Shown here in pieces: positions 62,830 to 64,000 of a stretch of DNA of 64,000 bases. The position numbers were made by a program, and so were the translations under genes. Below the pieces are notes generated by a model, which was given only the letters and a program-made list of their open reading frames with translations, was not told the origin of the DNA and searched no databases. The stretch is taken from the NCBI RefSeq assembly GCF_000307855.1, contig NZ_AJLR01000146.1, positions 1-64,000 of the forward strand. The letters are read 5' to 3'. Position 1 is the stretch's first letter, and every line of letters begins with the position of its first letter. Source of the stretch: Schinkia azotoformans LMG 9581. Lineage in GTDB: Bacteria; Bacillota; Bacilli; Bacillales; Bacillaceae_J.

Positions 62830-62875
62830 AAAAAAAGAGCCGCCTCAAAAGTGAAGATTCCTTTGAGACAACCCT
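62830..62875 (-). terminator. Terminator of the Crp/Fnr gene
   Basis: Minus strand: GGGTTGTCTCAAAG and CTTTTGAGGCGGCTC form a long stem with a few mismatches, followed by seven T residues. Confidence 0.75.
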
Positions 62876-62906
62876 TATTATTTACAAAACTGTATTCATT
62901 TATTGG

Positions 62907-63608
62907 TTAAAATAATTCGTTTTCGAGTTTATCTGTTTCAACGATATAATAACCTTCTTCGGTAGAGTCAATAAGATGTTTTTTCTTAAGCTGGTTTAAA
63001 GTACGGCTTACGGTTTCGCGGGAGCTTCCGATCATGTTTGCCAATTCGCGATTTGTAAAGTGGGTAGTGATTAAAAATTTAGATTTTCCATCCTCCAGTT
63101 TTTGTCCATGCGATTTTGACAAGCGCAGTAATAACTTTAGAATTTGCTCATACGTATTTGATAAAATTTGTTCCTCAAGACGGTTTTGCAAATCAATAAT
63201 TTTTTCCCCGAGCACTCTAAATACCTTAATACTTACTTCAGGATATTTAATCAGGATTTCTTCAAAGTTGGAAATAGGGATGATGATTAGGGTAGTTGGT
63301 TCAATAACCTCTGCATGAGCCGGAAATTCACCTTTTCGAAAAAAGCCGACATGGGGAAACATATCTCCTTCCTTTAAAATGGACACAATTTGTTCACGTC
63401 CGTTGAAATCAGTTTTATAAATTTTGACTTTTCCTTGATGGATAAAAAAGACCCGGTCTTGCGTATCCCCCTGCATAAACACGTGGATTTTTGGTTCATA
63501 TAGACGTGTTTGCGAAATATCAATGATGGGCTGCAGCTCTTCACCCGTTAATTCATGAAATATTGGAACATTATGTAGTAGTTGTTTTATGGATGTTTGG
63601 GGTAACAT
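62907..63608 (-). CDS. Crp/Fnr family regulator without cysteines
   Basis: A 233-aa regulator. The cyclic-nucleotide-type beta-roll (about 20-130) contains 'FPHVGFFRKGEFPAHAE', then a dimer helix and a winged HTH with 'MIGSSRETVSRTLNQL'. The RETxxR recognition residues agree with TGTGA half-sites. There is not one cysteine, so it cannot hold the Fe-S cluster of B. subtilis Fnr; haem or NO sensing, as in DNR/NnrR, is possible. It sits between two genes with matching boxes and probably controls both. Confidence 0.88.
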   Translation of the reverse strand: MLPQTSIKQLLHNVPIFHELTGEELQPIIDISQTRLYEPKIHVFMQGDTQDRVFFIHQGKVKIYKTDFNGREQIVSILKEGDMFPHVGFFRKGEFPAHAEVIEPTTLIIIPISNFEEILIKYPEVSIKVFRVLGEKIIDLQNRLEEQILSNTYEQILKLLLRLSKSHGQKLEDGKSKFLITTHFTNRELANMIGSSRETVSRTLNQLKKKHLIDSTEEGYYIVETDKLENELF

Positions 63609-63735
63609 TTTCGTTCACCTCTTTTTTTTATGGCTTCCTATATAACAATTCTAACAAACTTCTGGATAATTAAAAACATATTAAAGGTAGATAATTTGTA
63701 GATATTTGTTACTGTATTGTTAAATCTCATATCAG

Positions 63736-63778
63736 TGTGATAAACATCACATAACCTGAAAAGTTTTACCTGTAAAAT
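63736..63778 (+). promoter_or_regulatory. Perfect Fnr/Crp-type box and -10 upstream of the radical SAM gene
   Basis: TGTGATAAACATCACA (63736-63751) is a perfect TGTGA-N6-TCACA. TAAAAT (63773-63778) has its centre 32 bp away, which places the box at -41.5. It lies in the divergent spacer with the Crp/Fnr gene, so autoregulation is possible. Confidence 0.8.
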
Positions 63779-63816
63779 AATGAAAGAGTCTTTATAGTAT
63801 AAGGAGTGTGGTTCAC

Positions 63817-64000
63817 GTGTTTAATCGTGATTATGATAAAGATCCATTTATTGTTATATGGGAGTTAACAAGAGCTTGCCAGCTTAAGTGTCTGCACTGC
63901 CGTGCGGAAGCGCAATACAAACGGGACCCTCGTGAGCTTTCTTTTGAGGAAGGAAAGAATTTAATAGATCAAATTTATGAAATGGACAATCCTATGCTAG
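63817..64000 (+). CDS. Radical SAM protein, N-terminal part (runs off the window)
   Basis: The first 61 codons of a radical SAM enzyme. The 4Fe-4S motif CxxxCxxC is present as CQLKCLHC near residue 22, preceded by 'PFIVIWELTRA'. The opening resembles the NirJ/AhbC/AhbD and BA_1875-type radical SAM proteins, not MoaA. GTG 63817 is ten bases behind AAGGAG. The Fnr-type promoter indicates expression under oxygen limitation or nitrosative stress. Confidence 0.82.
   Translation, partial: MFNRDYDKDPFIVIWELTRACQLKCLHCRAEAQYKRDPRELSFEEGKNLIDQIYEMDNPML

Noticed and set aside
63817-64000. Identification of the last gene as moaA
   Set aside because: The residues before and between the cysteines (ELTRACQLKCLHC) fit NirJ/AhbD-type proteins, not the MoaA pattern.

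Overview
The window is about 64 kb of chromosome from an endospore-forming, low-GC Gram-positive bacterium of the family Bacillaceae. A Neobacillus- or Bacillus-like species is likely; this is inferred from gene content and from partial gene-order agreement with the B. subtilis addAB–gerP–yis–yit region. The evidence includes gerPA-F, a spoVA-type operon, a Spo0E-family phosphatase, GUG/UUG starts with strong AGGAGG-like ribosome binding sites, SAM-I riboswitch control of methionine genes, and many B. subtilis yis/yit orthologues in partly conserved order. The window opens inside a tRNA (3' end, tRNA-Glu-like) and closes inside a radical SAM gene.

Layout. 0.3-7.7 kb: addB-addA, the RecBCD-like recombination nuclease, here without sbcDC behind it. 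7.9-17.9 kb: acetyl-CoA synthetase acsA, then a seven-gene operon combining a complete branched-chain-amino-acid-type ABC importer (two ATPases, two permeases, a lipoprotein receptor) with two AMP-forming acyl-CoA ligases. This suggests import and CoA activation of a carboxylic acid rather than simple leucine uptake, and both acsA and the operon carry cre-like CcpA sites. 17.9-20.0 kb, minus strand: gerPABCDEF behind a SigK-like promoter. 20.2-23.7 kb: a fatty-acyl-CoA ligase, an atypical short-chain dehydrogenase, yisL and a DUF2777 gene.

23.9-27.7 kb: a SigG-like promoter and seven genes (DUF1657, YhcN/YlaJ lipoprotein, spoVAC, spoVAD, spoVAEb, DUF1657, DUF421-DUF1657 fusion). The order matches the spoVA2mob heat-resistance operon, but no transposon genes are seen here. 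27.8-30.2 kb: a GGDEF-EAL protein and two XRE regulators, one preceded by a 22-codon open frame that contains a GC-rich hairpin. 30.3-36.2 kb, minus strand: SAM-I riboswitch, yitJ, metH, and a Spo0E-like gene. 36.4-42.7 kb: CoA-disulfide reductase-rhodanese behind a CstR-like palindrome, yueI, an EamA exporter, a frameshifted LysR gene, half of a second EamA gene, and an aldehyde dehydrogenase.

42.7-51.2 kb: the yit block (yajQ/yitK, yitL, a DegV protein, yitT, yitU, yitV, yitW) with small spore-former genes. 51.4-56.5 kb: moeA-mobB-moaE-moaD, then Fur-box feoAB with a FeoB-associated cysteine-rich protein. 56.6-60.4 kb: cspD, a molybdate-type regulator and modABC. 60.5-64 kb: two DUF2249 genes, a DUF59 gene, an NnrS/CcoN-like membrane protein, a cysteine-free Crp/Fnr regulator and a radical SAM gene. 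Two TGTGA-N6-TCACA-type boxes sit 32 bp from candidate -10 elements, so this block looks like an anaerobic or nitrogen-oxide response module, with molybdenum cofactor and iron supply next to it. Copies of an interspersed intergenic repeat occur between 56.5 and 61.1 kb.
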